Assembly (NCBI GenBank): GCA_963812255.1
Contig: CAWEUM010000005.1
Location: 2,046,001 to 2,110,000, forward strand
Direction of reading: 5' to 3'
DNA: 64,000 bases
DNA from: DATJGR01 sp963812255
Lineage (GTDB): Bacteria > Pseudomonadota > Gammaproteobacteria > Pseudomonadales > Azotimanducaceae
The notes beneath the pieces are model-generated. The model searched no databases, was not told the DNA's origin, and was given only the letters and a program-made list of their open reading frames with translations. Shown here piece after piece: positions 17,632 through 26,355 of the stretch. The position numbers and the translations under genes are program-made. Position 1 is the stretch's first letter; each line of letters opens with the position of its first letter.

Positions 17632-18907
17632 CCCGCGCGGATACGCCGCCGAGCTCGTACATCAAGTCGCCTATGGCAAGCGATCATTGGATCGCGTCCT
17701 CCTACAAGCAACGCCACCCGATCGAGACCAGCCACTCATCCACGAGTTGACCATCGGAACGGTACGACACTTCTATTCGCTATCGGAGGAGATCAACGCG
17801 CGACTCAGTACGGCATTGAAGCCGCGCGACACGATCATCCTGTGCCTTCTGCTCGTTGGCGCCTATCAGCTGCGCCACACACGAATTCCGCACTACGCAG
17901 CGGTCAGTGAGACCGTCAATGCTGCACGTCAGATCGGTCGTCCCTGGGCACGCGGCCTGATCAACAATGTACTGCGTCGACTCGCCTGCGAACCCCCGAT
18001 TGCAGCAGCGCCGGAAGAGGCCATGCTGGATCATCCCAAGTGGTTGATCGAGCTGATACGCCGAGACTATCCGGGGGCGTGGCGGGAGATCCTGTCTACG
18101 AGCCTGACGCGCGCGCCACTTACGGTTCGAGTGAATGGATCTCTCACCACGCGAGAGGATCTAGTGGCAGCGCTGGCATCAAACGGTGTGAGCGCTCACT
18201 TAGGACAGCCAGATGACTGCGTGGTGCTGGTTCCACCCGCATCGATGGGCGCCCTGGTGTCCCTCCCGCCAAACTACGCCAGCGTCCAGGACGCGGGCGC
18301 GATGTGGGCCGCACAGATTCTTGGGGCGGTTGCGGGCGAACGGGTCCTTGACGCCTGTGCCGCACCGGGTGGTAAGGCGATGCATATCCTTGAGCGCACA
18401 CCGGGCGTTGAACTACAGGCTCTGGATATCAACCCCGTTCGCTGTGATTTGGTGCGAGACGCGTGCCGCCGCCACGGACTCGACCCGTCGATCGCGGTTC
18501 TTGGTGACGCCACCCAGCTCAATTGGTGGGACGGCTCACCATTTGATCGCGTGCTCGTGGACGCACCCTGCAGCGGCACCGGCACCCTGCGCCGGCACCC
18601 TGACATCAAGCTCCTCAAGCGTGAGTCGGACATTGGTCAATATGAGACGATCCAACTCGAACTGCTCGAAAATTTGTGGCGCGTCGTCGGGGTTGGTGGG
18701 CGGCTCCTCTACTGCACGTGTTCAGTGTTGTCGCGCGAAAATGACCTCGTGGTCGAGCGATTCGTAGAGCGCTCGCCGAGCGCTCGGGTGGTCGGAATCG
18801 AAGCGGATTGCGGGACACCGACACGATTCGGACGGCAACTGCTGCCTACGATCAATGGATCGGACGGATTCTACTACTCGATGCTCGAGAAGCAGTCAGA
18901 CCAATAG
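17615..18907 (+). CDS. rsmB: 16S rRNA (cytosine-967-C5)-methyltransferase
   Basis: Methylates C967 of 16S rRNA with S-adenosylmethionine. 430 residues: an N-terminal NusB-like RNA-binding domain (about 1-140, with RHTRIPHYAAVSETVNAAR and GLINNVLRR) and a C-terminal Rossmann methyltransferase with DACAAPGGKAMHILE, the motif IV VDAPCSGTGTLRRHPDIK and the catalytic Cys in LLYCTCSVL. Probable start TTG 17615, inside the fmt 3' end. Its last 56 bases overlap the convergent acyltransferase gene. Confidence 0.95.
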   Translation: MRYRPNPRGYAAELVHQVAYGKRSLDRVLLQATPPDRDQPLIHELTIGTVRHFYSLSEEINARLSTALKPRDTIILCLLLVGAYQLRHTRIPHYAAVSETVNAARQIGRPWARGLINNVLRRLACEPPIAAAPEEAMLDHPKWLIELIRRDYPGAWREILSTSLTRAPLTVRVNGSLTTREDLVAALASNGVSAHLGQPDDCVVLVPPASMGALVSLPPNYASVQDAGAMWAAQILGAVAGERVLDACAAPGGKAMHILERTPGVELQALDINPVRCDLVRDACRRHGLDPSIAVLGDATQLNWWDGSPFDRVLVDAPCSGTGTLRRHPDIKLLKRESDIGQYETIQLELLENLWRVVGVGGRLLYCTCSVLSRENDLVVERFVERSPSARVVGIEADCGTPTRFGRQLLPTINGSDGFYYSMLEKQSDQ

Positions 18908-19814
18908 ATTCTGTCTGCGGGCGCTTCGGATGCTTGAAGCGCTTGTACTCCCATTGATATTGGGCCGGATCGGTTCTAACGAGCCGTTCGATCGCGGCGT
19001 TCATTTCCACCAAGGCATGCTCCAAACCGGCCGCGCGCTCCATCTCACTCAAGACTTCGAACCCCAGACTGAACCCGTCGCCTCCAGGCAAACGGCGCGC
19101 GTGCCCCAGAACCAGCCGCAGTCCCAGCCGGTCACCAAGCCGTTGCGCCAGCGTCATGGTCCACGCAGGTTTGCCAAAAAATGGTGCAAAGGCGCCGGCC
19201 GACGCAACCGGCACCTGATCCGGCAGAACGGCCGCGACTCGCCCCGCTCTCAACGCGGCGTACAGCTTTCGGATACCACCGGCGTCGCTCGGTACCAGCA
19301 GACTTCCGGTCCGCGCACGCGCTTCGCGTACGATCGCGTCGAGGCCTGGTATTCGCGACGGATGATAGAGTGCCGTCAGGCCGTATCGATCCCCCAAGTA
19401 CAAGTTCAATATTTCCCAATTTCCGAAATGCGGCGCCAGGATGAGTACGCCCCTGCCCACGCGTTGCGCCTCGTCGATCGCGCCGATTCCATCAACCGTT
19501 CGGATCAAGTCTCTCCAGCGCTGGTCGCCCTGCCGCCACAGAATGCCCAGCTCCGCCGCCAAGCAACCTGTATGGCGCAGGCTGTCGCGAACGAGACTAT
19601 CTCGCTCGGCCTCCGGCATTTCTGGAAAACTCGAGGCGAGGTTGGTCGCAGTGACTAGCCGAAGCGCGCCATCGTAGACGCACATCAAATCTCCTACGAT
19701 CCTACCGAGGCGCTGAACGACGCCGAACGAGGGCCAGCTCAACCAGCGCAGCAGTGCCTTTAGCGCCAGTGCAATCAGGCGATCACGCAACGCTTGGCGC
19801 CCGGCTCGCAGCAC
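18852..19814 (-). CDS. LpxL/HtrB family lipid A acyltransferase
   Basis: Adds a secondary acyl chain to a lipid A precursor at the inner membrane. 320 residues with the acyltransferase motif APHFGNWEI (HX4E, near residue 128), LYHPSRIPGLD, a VLPDQVPVASAGAFAPFFG block and the late YQWEYKRFKHP, all typical of LpxL/LpxM proteins. Which position it acylates cannot be read from sequence. GTG 19814 lies within the tag 3' end (40-base overlap); a later TTG near 19793 is possible. The 3' end overlaps rsmB on the other strand. Confidence 0.88.
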   Translation of the reverse strand: MLRAGRQALRDRLIALALKALLRWLSWPSFGVVQRLGRIVGDLMCVYDGALRLVTATNLASSFPEMPEAERDSLVRDSLRHTGCLAAELGILWRQGDQRWRDLIRTVDGIGAIDEAQRVGRGVLILAPHFGNWEILNLYLGDRYGLTALYHPSRIPGLDAIVREARARTGSLLVPSDAGGIRKLYAALRAGRVAAVLPDQVPVASAGAFAPFFGKPAWTMTLAQRLGDRLGLRLVLGHARRLPGGDGFSLGFEVLSEMERAAGLEHALVEMNAAIERLVRTDPAQYQWEYKRFKHPKRPQTESIGLTASRASSSRIRPIH

Positions 19815-20371
19815 TGCGCGTGTCGAAAACAGCTTGTGAGGTGATCATTCACCATCCCTGCCGCCTGCATGAACGCGTAGCAGATCGTGGGGCCGACAAA
19901 TTTGAACCCTTTGGATTTCAGCGCGCGGGACATCGACTCGGCCTCCGTTGTGGTCGACGGAATCTGGCTGGCGACTCGCCATCTGTTGACGCGAGGCGTA
20001 CCGCCAACGAACGACCACAGGAACTCCACTACGTCTCCAGTGCGTTCCAATACGAGAAACTGTGCCGCATTGCTTTGCACCGCGTCGAGTTTGCCACGAT
20101 GTCGTATCACGCCGGGATCGGCAAGCAGCCGGATTCGGTCCTGAGGACCTAGTCGCGCGAGCGTCTCCGGGCAGAATGCGAACATCACGCCGCGCAGGTG
20201 GCGGCGCTTTCGAAGCACGGTGATCCAACTCAACCCCGCCTGCATCCCCTCCAGAATCAGCAGTTCGAACAGCATGTTACGGTCGCGTGTCGGCACACCC
20301 CATTCGAGGTCGTGATAGCGCACGTACAATGGATCCTCACCACACCACGTGCATCGCGCGTTTTTGACCAT
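19775..20371 (-). CDS. tag: DNA-3-methyladenine glycosylase I
   Basis: Excises 3-methyladenine from alkylated DNA. 198 residues, colinear with E. coli Tag: CTWCGEDPLYVRYHDLEWGVP with the zinc Cys and His, FELLILEGMQAGLSWITVL with the catalytic Glu, DPGVIRHRGKLDA, KGFKFVGPTICYAFMQAAG and VNDHLTSC with the C-terminal zinc ligands. ATG 20371 fits the family start; the open frame extending to 20986 runs antisense through gmhB. tag next to an LpxL-type gene is also the Pseudomonas order. Confidence 0.95.
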   Translation of the reverse strand: MVKNARCTWCGEDPLYVRYHDLEWGVPTRDRNMLFELLILEGMQAGLSWITVLRKRRHLRGVMFAFCPETLARLGPQDRIRLLADPGVIRHRGKLDAVQSNAAQFLVLERTGDVVEFLWSFVGGTPRVNRWRVASQIPSTTTEAESMSRALKSKGFKFVGPTICYAFMQAAGMVNDHLTSCFRHAQCCEPGAKRCVIA

Positions 20372-20419
20372 GTTCACGATTTGCCGCAAGATTGCGCCGA
20401 TTTTACCCACGAATATGGC

Positions 20420-20956
20420 ATGCCGCTCGTACTGCTCGATCGCGATGGCGTGATCAACGAAGACTCCTCCGCGTACATCAGACGTCCGTCTGAATGGACG
20501 CCAATACCGGGCAGCTTGGAAGCCATCACGCGCCTCAACCAAACCGGCTGGGGGGTCGCAATCTGCACCAACCAAGCCGGTGTAGGGCGCGGTCTTCTCA
20601 CCAATGAAGATCTCGACACAATTCATCGGACGATGCTCGAAGCGCTTTCTCGGACGGGCGGGCACATCGACGCCGTCTTTTGCTGCACGCATTCGCCGGA
20701 TGCGCACTGTGCCTGCCGCAAGCCGATGCCAGGAATGCTGCTGCGCGCAATGCGAGAACTGAGCGCCACGCCCGATGAGACAACTTTCGTCGGGGACTCG
20801 CTGCGCGACATGCAGGCCGCAATCGCGGCGGGATGCACACCTGCGCTGGTGCGCACGGGCCAGGGTGCGGATTGCGAGGCCAGTGCGCGCACAATTGGCG
20901 TCGTTCGGGTATTCGACAATCTCGCCAACGCCGCAGACTGGCTGATCGATCGATGA
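20420..20956 (+). CDS. gmhB: D-glycero-beta-D-manno-heptose-1,7-bisphosphate 7-phosphatase
   Basis: HAD-superfamily phosphatase in the ADP-heptose route for LPS inner core. 178 residues: LLDRDGVINEDSS with the nucleophile and acid Asp (residues 6-8), ICTNQAGVGRGL, the zinc loop CCTHSPDAHCACRKPMPGM and the metal site VGDSLRDMQAA. ATG 20420 opens directly on the first HAD motif; the frame reaching back to 20198 is antisense to tag. Divergent from tag by 48 bases, where Pseudomonas has glyQS. Confidence 0.93.
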   Translation: MPLVLLDRDGVINEDSSAYIRRPSEWTPIPGSLEAITRLNQTGWGVAICTNQAGVGRGLLTNEDLDTIHRTMLEALSRTGGHIDAVFCCTHSPDAHCACRKPMPGMLLRAMRELSATPDETTFVGDSLRDMQAAIAAGCTPALVRTGQGADCEASARTIGVVRVFDNLANAADWLIDR

Positions 20957-21753
20957 TCGGCTCAACCATCGCAAACGTCCGCGCATTGACGTTCTACATC
21001 GGTTACGTCTGCGTCACGATTGTATGGGGATCCTTGTCGGTTCTGATTGCATGGATGTTCCCGTTCCGGATTCGTTTCCATTTCGTGATCGGATGCTGGA
21101 CCCGCATGGTGTTGAGTTGGCTGCGCATATGCTGCGGAATCCGCGTTCGAGTGGAGGGTCGCGAACACGTTCCGAGCGAGCCTTGCATCGTATTCGTAAA
21201 ACACGAGAGCACCTGGGAAACTCTATTCATCCAAACGCTGTTTGCCCCTCAAGCGACCATCGTCAAAGGGGAATTACTGCACATCCCCTTCTTTGGCTGG
21301 GCATTTCGACTGCTGAAGCCGATCGCGATCGACCGCACCGACCCGCGTCGCGCACTGCGCACGTTGATCAACGAAGGCCAGGCGAGGCTCGACGAAGGCA
21401 TTTGGGTCGTGCTGTTCCCAGAGGGGACTCGCGTGCCGCTCGGCGAGTCACGCAATTTTCAAATAGGTGGCGCGGCACTGGCGGAGTCGAGTGGACGACC
21501 TGTACTCGTAGTTGCGCACAATGCAGGTGAGTTCTGGCCAGCGCACCGATTCGGAAAACATGCGGGAACAATTCGCGTCATCGTGTCTCCACCCATCAGC
21601 CCTCACGGCATCAATCGAAAACTGCTCAATTCTTCGGCCGAAGCAGCGATGGCGGCGGCCATGGCAGATTTGGGGCGGAGCGGAGATCAAACGTCCAGGT
21701 TCGCCACCGACAGCGCATTGGATACAATGAAGTCGCGCCTCGGCTCGACCTGA
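20953..21753 (+). CDS. plsC: 1-acyl-sn-glycerol-3-phosphate acyltransferase
   Basis: Acylates lysophosphatidic acid to phosphatidic acid, or a closely related lipid. 266 residues: a membrane helix (FYIGYVCVTIVWGSLSVLIA), the catalytic motif KHESTWET (HX4E where many PlsC have HX4D), and the phosphate-binding LFPEGTRVPLGE. ATG 20953 overlaps the gmhB stop (ATGA). The same gene lies beside gyrB in Pseudomonas. About 20 C-terminal residues are encoded in the 67 bases that overlap gyrB on the opposite strand. Confidence 0.92.
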   Translation: MIGSTIANVRALTFYIGYVCVTIVWGSLSVLIAWMFPFRIRFHFVIGCWTRMVLSWLRICCGIRVRVEGREHVPSEPCIVFVKHESTWETLFIQTLFAPQATIVKGELLHIPFFGWAFRLLKPIAIDRTDPRRALRTLINEGQARLDEGIWVVLFPEGTRVPLGESRNFQIGGAALAESSGRPVLVVAHNAGEFWPAHRFGKHAGTIRVIVSPPISPHGINRKLLNSSAEAAMAAAMADLGRSGDQTSRFATDSALDTMKSRLGST

Positions 21754-24095
21754 TCGCCCATCAACGTCGTGAACATCTGGTCGGCAGCGATCGCGTCATC
21801 AACGGTCACGCGCAACATGCGCCGTACCTCGGGATCCATGGTCGTTTCCCAGAGTTGATCCGGGTTCATCTCGCCGAGACCTTTGTAACGCTGGATGTCG
21901 ACCCCGCGACGCGCTTGATCCATCAACCACTCCAGCGCCTCACCGAACCGTTCAATTGCAGCTCGCTTGTCGCCACGTCTAACGTACGCGCCATCCCCAA
22001 CGAGTTGATAAAGGCGCTCGGCGAGACTGGCAATACCGCGGTAGTCGGCCGAGAGGAAAAAGTCCTGGCCGAAAGTCACACGCTGTTCAACACCTCTCGA
22101 GTTGATTGCAACGGTCGGCAGATACGCTTGGTGCTCCGGATCGAAGGTCACACTGACGCGCACGTCCTGACCTGCGCTCGCTTGGAATCGAGCTTGTAGC
22201 GCGTTCACCCAGTTCGTCACAAGCGCGGCATCCCGGAGCTCTTCGGGCTGCAATGGCGGACCATCAAGCAAGAATCGCGTCAGATAAATCGGGTAGATGC
22301 GCGTCAACGCCTCCAAACGAAGGAGGACGGTCCGGTAGCTTCGCGCCAGCGATTCAAGTGGCTCGCCCTTTAGAGGGGGCGCTTGATCATTTACGTACAG
22401 CTCTGCGTCATCCAGCGCCATCTGGAGGAAATGCTCGCTCAACTCGTCATCGTCTTTAATGTAGCGTTCCTGCCGGCCCTTTTTGACCTTATAGAGTGGT
22501 GGCTGGGCAATATAGATGTGGCTACGCTCGATGAGCTCGGGCATCTGACGAAAGAAGAACGTCAGCAACAACGTTCGAATGTGCGAGCCGTCCACATCGG
22601 CGTCGGTCATGATGATGATGCGATGATAGCGAAGCTTCGCGATGTCGAATTCGGTTCTACCGATGCCGCAACCCAGCGCCGTTACCAACGTACCAATCTC
22701 AAGCGACGACAGCATCTTGTCGAATCGGGCCTTCTCAACGTTTAGGATTTTTCCTTTCAGCGGCAAAATGGCCTGAGTACGGCGGTCACGTCCTTGCTTG
22801 GCCGAACCTCCGGCCGAGTCCCCCTCGACCAGGTAGAGTTCCGACAGCGCTGGGTCCTTCTCCTGGCAATCCGCCAGTTTTCCCGGCAGTCCAGCGATAT
22901 CGAGCGCACCTTTCCGCCGAGTCATCTCGCGCGCCTTGCGCGCCGCTTCCCTCGCACGCGCAGCATCGATCATCTTGGTCACCACACCACGCGCATCCTG
23001 TGGATGTTCGTCAAGATATTCAGTGAAAAACCTTGTCAGTTCTTGTTCAACCGCCGACTTGACCTCGCTGGAGACTAGTTTGTCCTTCGTCTGCGACGAG
23101 AACTTCGGATCGTGTACTTTCACGGATACAACAGCAGTGAGTCCTTCGCGGGCGTCGTCGCCCGTGGTGGCGACATTGAGCTTCTTGGCCAGCCCTTCGC
23201 GCTCGATGTATTGATTGAGCGTTCGAGTGAGCCCCGAGCGAAAACCCGCTAAGTGCGTTCCGCCATCGCCCTGGGGGATGTTGTTGGTGTAAGTGAACAC
23301 TTGCTCTTGGAAGCTATCGTTCCATTGCATCGCCACCTCCACACCAATCCGATCTTCGCGTTCGTGCGAAAAGTAGAATACCTCGTTGAGCGAATTTTTG
23401 TTTTGATTCAAATACTTAACAAACTCCTTCAACCCACCTTCGTAGACAAAAGTGTCTTCCTTGCCGGAACGCTCGTCCGTCAAACGGATTCTGACGCCAG
23501 AGTTCAGGAACGCGAGCTCTCGAAGCCGTTTTGCGAGAACGTCGTAGTGGAATTCAATGTTGCGGAAGGTCGCCGCCGACGGTTTGAAGTAGCACTCGGT
23601 ACCGCGACGTTCCGTCTCACCCACCATCTTGAGCGGTTCTTCCGGTATTCCGTGCTGATATGTCTGCTGGTAGACCTTCTGGTTGCGACGCACCGTCAAA
23701 CGAAATGTCTCCGACAGCGCATTGACTACCGAGACGCCTACGCCGTGCAACCCACCGGAGACCTTGTAGCTATCCTCGTCGAATTTCCCACCGGCGTGAA
23801 GGGTTGTCATGATGACCTCGGCCGCCGACACACCTTCCTCCTTATGGATATCCACCGGTATACCGCGCCCGTTGTCCTTCACCGTGACCGCTTCCCCGGG
23901 GTGAATGATCACCTGAATTTCATCACAATGGCCCGCTAACGCTTCGTCGATACTGTTATCGACCAACTCCTGGACCATGTGGTGCAACCCGGTTCCATCC
24001 TCGGTGTCGCCGATGTACATCCCTGGTCGTTTCCGTACCGCATCCAGGCCACGCAGTACCTTTATGCTCTCAGAGTCATACTTCCCTTCCGACAT
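21687..24095 (-). CDS. gyrB: DNA gyrase subunit B
   Basis: ATPase subunit of gyrase, introducing negative supercoils. About 802 residues: GHKL ATPase domain with VDNSIDEALAGH, KDNGRGIPVDIH and GGLHGVGVSVVNALS, transducer domain, Toprim domain with LVEGDSAGGSAKQGRD and DADVDGSHIRTLLLT, and a C-terminal region ending SVANLDV, with the QRYKGLGEMNPDQLW motif. Three starts are stacked (GTG 24101, ATG 24098, ATG 24095); ATG 24095 is best placed after AAAGGAG. It follows recF within the same operon. Confidence 0.98.
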   Translation of the reverse strand: MSEGKYDSESIKVLRGLDAVRKRPGMYIGDTEDGTGLHHMVQELVDNSIDEALAGHCDEIQVIIHPGEAVTVKDNGRGIPVDIHKEEGVSAAEVIMTTLHAGGKFDEDSYKVSGGLHGVGVSVVNALSETFRLTVRRNQKVYQQTYQHGIPEEPLKMVGETERRGTECYFKPSAATFRNIEFHYDVLAKRLRELAFLNSGVRIRLTDERSGKEDTFVYEGGLKEFVKYLNQNKNSLNEVFYFSHEREDRIGVEVAMQWNDSFQEQVFTYTNNIPQGDGGTHLAGFRSGLTRTLNQYIEREGLAKKLNVATTGDDAREGLTAVVSVKVHDPKFSSQTKDKLVSSEVKSAVEQELTRFFTEYLDEHPQDARGVVTKMIDAARAREAARKAREMTRRKGALDIAGLPGKLADCQEKDPALSELYLVEGDSAGGSAKQGRDRRTQAILPLKGKILNVEKARFDKMLSSLEIGTLVTALGCGIGRTEFDIAKLRYHRIIIMTDADVDGSHIRTLLLTFFFRQMPELIERSHIYIAQPPLYKVKKGRQERYIKDDDELSEHFLQMALDDAELYVNDQAPPLKGEPLESLARSYRTVLLRLEALTRIYPIYLTRFLLDGPPLQPEELRDAALVTNWVNALQARFQASAGQDVRVSVTFDPEHQAYLPTVAINSRGVEQRVTFGQDFFLSADYRGIASLAERLYQLVGDGAYVRRGDKRAAIERFGEALEWLMDQARRGVDIQRYKGLGEMNPDQLWETTMDPEVRRMLRVTVDDAIAADQMFTTLMGDQVEPRRDFIVSNALSVANLDV

Positions 24096-24097
24096 CA

Positions 24098-25207
24098 TCA
24101 CTCCTTTGTGTCAATCGGGTGACACGACCCTTGTTCCACGTGGAACACTTGCCGACAGCCAGCGAACGCGGACCCGAGCGACGCCACCGAGGTCGCGCTG
24201 GCGAAAACCTGGTTCCCCGCAACCTCGAGGGCACGGAAAAAGCGCTCGTTGTGAGCCGCATCCAACTCCGCCCCCACATCATCGATCAGAAAGAGACTTT
24301 GCCTACCAGCCATGCGATTGGTGAGTTCCGCTTGTCCCAATCGAAAGGCGCTGGCAACCACCTTGCCCTGTCCCCTGGACAGTGTCGTCGAGGCAGGAGC
24401 GCCGGCGACCGCCAGGTTGAGATCGCCGCGATGAGGGCCAAAATGCGTGAAGCCGAATTTTACATCGCGCGCGGCCCCTTCGCGCAAACAATCGTTGAGC
24501 GTCGAATCCTCGCGCCACCCGCGCCTGTAGGAGATTGTAAGCTCGATCGTCGGGTTGAGTTGGGCCAGCACATCCAACACAGAAGGGAAAAGCCGTGCCA
24601 GATAATGTTGCCTCGCTAAGTCTACGTGTCCGGCCTGAATCGCCAGACGCTCGGTCCAGGTGGCCAACTCCAGCTCCACTGCCGAAGATCGCGGTCGCTT
24701 AAGTGCCCGCAACAGTGAGTTGCGTTGCCGAAGTGTGCGTTGATAGCTGCGCAATTTATCGAGGTAGGATGGTTCCACGTGAAACACACCCCAATCAACG
24801 AACCGCCTTCGCTCCTGCGGCGCGCCGAACACGAGATCGGCTGAGTCCGGGAGCATCAGTTGAATCGGCATGAGGGTCGCCACTTCCGATAGTCTCCGCT
24901 CCGGCAACTCATTGAGCCGCAGCTCTACTCGATTACCACGCTGTCGGAGAACACCCGCAGACAGAAGCCCTCGGTGCTCGTCGTTGAACCTAGCTCGGAC
25001 CAGCAACGAGTCCACGCCGCGTCGAATCACCGGTTCGGCTGTCGGCGACCGAAACGAGCGGCCCCGGGCGAGTATGTGAATAGCCTCGAGGATGGCTGTC
25101 TTTCCGGCGCCATTTGGTCCAACGAACAGATTCAGTCCTGTGGCGCAATCAATGGCAACAGAAGCCAGGTTACGAACGCCCGAAATCTCCAACCTGATCA
25201 GCCGCAT
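24098..25207 (-). CDS. recF: DNA replication and repair protein RecF
   Basis: SMC-like ATPase that helps load RecA at gaps. 369 residues: Walker A GPNGAGKT (about 30-37), the signature LSRGQGK (LSRGQQK in E. coli), and Walker B SLFLIDDVGAELD near residue 310. The segment WGVFHVEPSYLD and the C-terminal VFHVEQG are encoded by the two parS sites in this gene, so the DNA serves protein and segregation. Starts with ATG 25207, 19 bases after dnaN; its GTGA end overlaps the upstream candidate start of gyrB. Confidence 0.97.
   Translation of the reverse strand: MRLIRLEISGVRNLASVAIDCATGLNLFVGPNGAGKTAILEAIHILARGRSFRSPTAEPVIRRGVDSLLVRARFNDEHRGLLSAGVLRQRGNRVELRLNELPERRLSEVATLMPIQLMLPDSADLVFGAPQERRRFVDWGVFHVEPSYLDKLRSYQRTLRQRNSLLRALKRPRSSAVELELATWTERLAIQAGHVDLARQHYLARLFPSVLDVLAQLNPTIELTISYRRGWREDSTLNDCLREGAARDVKFGFTHFGPHRGDLNLAVAGAPASTTLSRGQGKVVASAFRLGQAELTNRMAGRQSLFLIDDVGAELDAAHNERFFRALEVAGNQVFASATSVASLGSAFAGCRQVFHVEQGSCHPIDTKE
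24132..24147. promoter_or_regulatory. parS centromere site, perfect palindrome
   Basis: TGTTCCACGTGGAACA, a perfect 16-base palindrome matching the chromosomal ParB-binding consensus TGTTYCACGTGRAACA. It lies in the 3' end of recF, where it encodes FHVEQ, about 3.5 kb from dnaA and 12 kb from parAB. Confidence 0.9.
24771..24786. promoter_or_regulatory. parS-like site in recF
   Basis: GGTTCCACGTGAAACA; on the other strand TGTTTCACGTGGAACC. It matches the parS consensus at 15 of 16 positions, deviating at the terminal base, and encodes VFHVEP of RecF. Second of two sites, 639 bases from the first. Confidence 0.78.
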
Positions 25208-25226
25208 GGGATCGAGGATCCATGGA

Positions 25227-26336
25227 CTAAAGGCGCATCGGCATCACGACATAAATGGAATCGTCTGCCCCAGGGCCTTCGAGAAGCGCGCTGCTGTTCG
25301 CATCGGAAACCGAGAATCGGACGGTGTCGGTCGAAAGTGCGCTCAGGACGTCCTGCAGATAGCTCACATTGAACCCGATCTCGAGGCGTTGGCCCGAATA
25401 TTCCACTGCAACGACTTCTTCCGCCTCTTCCTGCTCAGGGTTGTTCGCGCGAATCGTCATCAGGTCGCTCTCGAGGGTAATGTGCACCCCGCGGTATTTT
25501 TCGTTCGAAAGTATCGATGCCCGCGCAAACGCCTGGCGAAGCGCCTCCCGATCAGCACTCACCAGGTTCGAACTCTCCTTAGGAATCACCTTTTCATAGT
25601 CGGGAAATCGTCCGTCAACCAGTTTTGTGGTTAACGTGTATCCGGCATGAGCAGTGCGGAGATGGTTCCGCGCCACGGACACACGCACCTCTTCGTCGCC
25701 GTCGGAAAGCAATCTTGTCATCTCGAGCACCCCTTTCCGCGGCACGATTGCCTGCGTCAGGTCCGATGACGGCACCCCACGCTCCAAGGTGCACATCGCC
25801 AATCGATGCCCGTCGGTCGCCACCGTACGCACATGTCTCGGGGTGACCTCGAGCAACATGCCGTTGAGAAAATACCGCACATCCTGTTGAGCCATGGAGA
25901 AGGAGGTTTGACCCAGCAATCGCTGCATTTCAGCGCGCAACAGCACGAATTCAAGGTCGCTCTCGGCGCCCTCGACCCGCGGAAAATCCGCCACCGGAAG
26001 GGTCGCCAATGTGAATCGGCTGCGACCAGACCGAACGATCGCTCTGTCACCCTCGACTTCCACCGTTACTGACGCACCTTCCGGCAATGAGCGCCAGATA
26101 TCGGCAAGTTTCCGAGCGGGAATCGTCGCCTCGCCTCGTTCCACCACATCCACGCCCTCACCGGCGCGCGCGACGAGTTCGACCTCCAGATCGGTGCCAG
26201 TAAATGAAACGGACCCGTCCTCGGCCGCGTCCACGAACAGGTTCGAAAGAACTGGCAGCGTCTGCCGGCGCTCGACCACGCCTGTCACCAATTGGAGAGG
26301 ACGCAACAGGGTGTCGCGGGTGGTGGTGAATTTCAT
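25227..26336 (-). CDS. dnaN: DNA polymerase III beta sliding clamp
   Basis: Ring-shaped processivity factor for Pol III and a hub for replication and repair proteins. 369 residues in three repeated domains. Recognisable family segments are LPVLSNLFVDA near residue 24, FPRVEGAES, FLNGMLLEV, TDGHRLAMC, GRFPDYEKVIP and the C-terminal DDSIYVVMPMRL, the usual end of the protein. ATG 26336 starts 19 bases after dnaA, and recF follows after another 19 bases, giving the standard dnaA-dnaN-recF-gyrB operon. Confidence 0.98.
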   Translation of the reverse strand: MKFTTTRDTLLRPLQLVTGVVERRQTLPVLSNLFVDAAEDGSVSFTGTDLEVELVARAGEGVDVVERGEATIPARKLADIWRSLPEGASVTVEVEGDRAIVRSGRSRFTLATLPVADFPRVEGAESDLEFVLLRAEMQRLLGQTSFSMAQQDVRYFLNGMLLEVTPRHVRTVATDGHRLAMCTLERGVPSSDLTQAIVPRKGVLEMTRLLSDGDEEVRVSVARNHLRTAHAGYTLTTKLVDGRFPDYEKVIPKESSNLVSADREALRQAFARASILSNEKYRGVHITLESDLMTIRANNPEQEEAEEVVAVEYSGQRLEIGFNVSYLQDVLSALSTDTVRFSVSDANSSALLEGPGADDSIYVVMPMRL

Positions 26337-26355
26337 CCGATCCAGCTTCCCTTTG

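Noticed and set aside
20372..20986. Upstream extension of the tag frame to 403 residues
   Set aside because: Runs antisense through gmhB; the extra part has no similarity, and Tag normally begins at CTWC.
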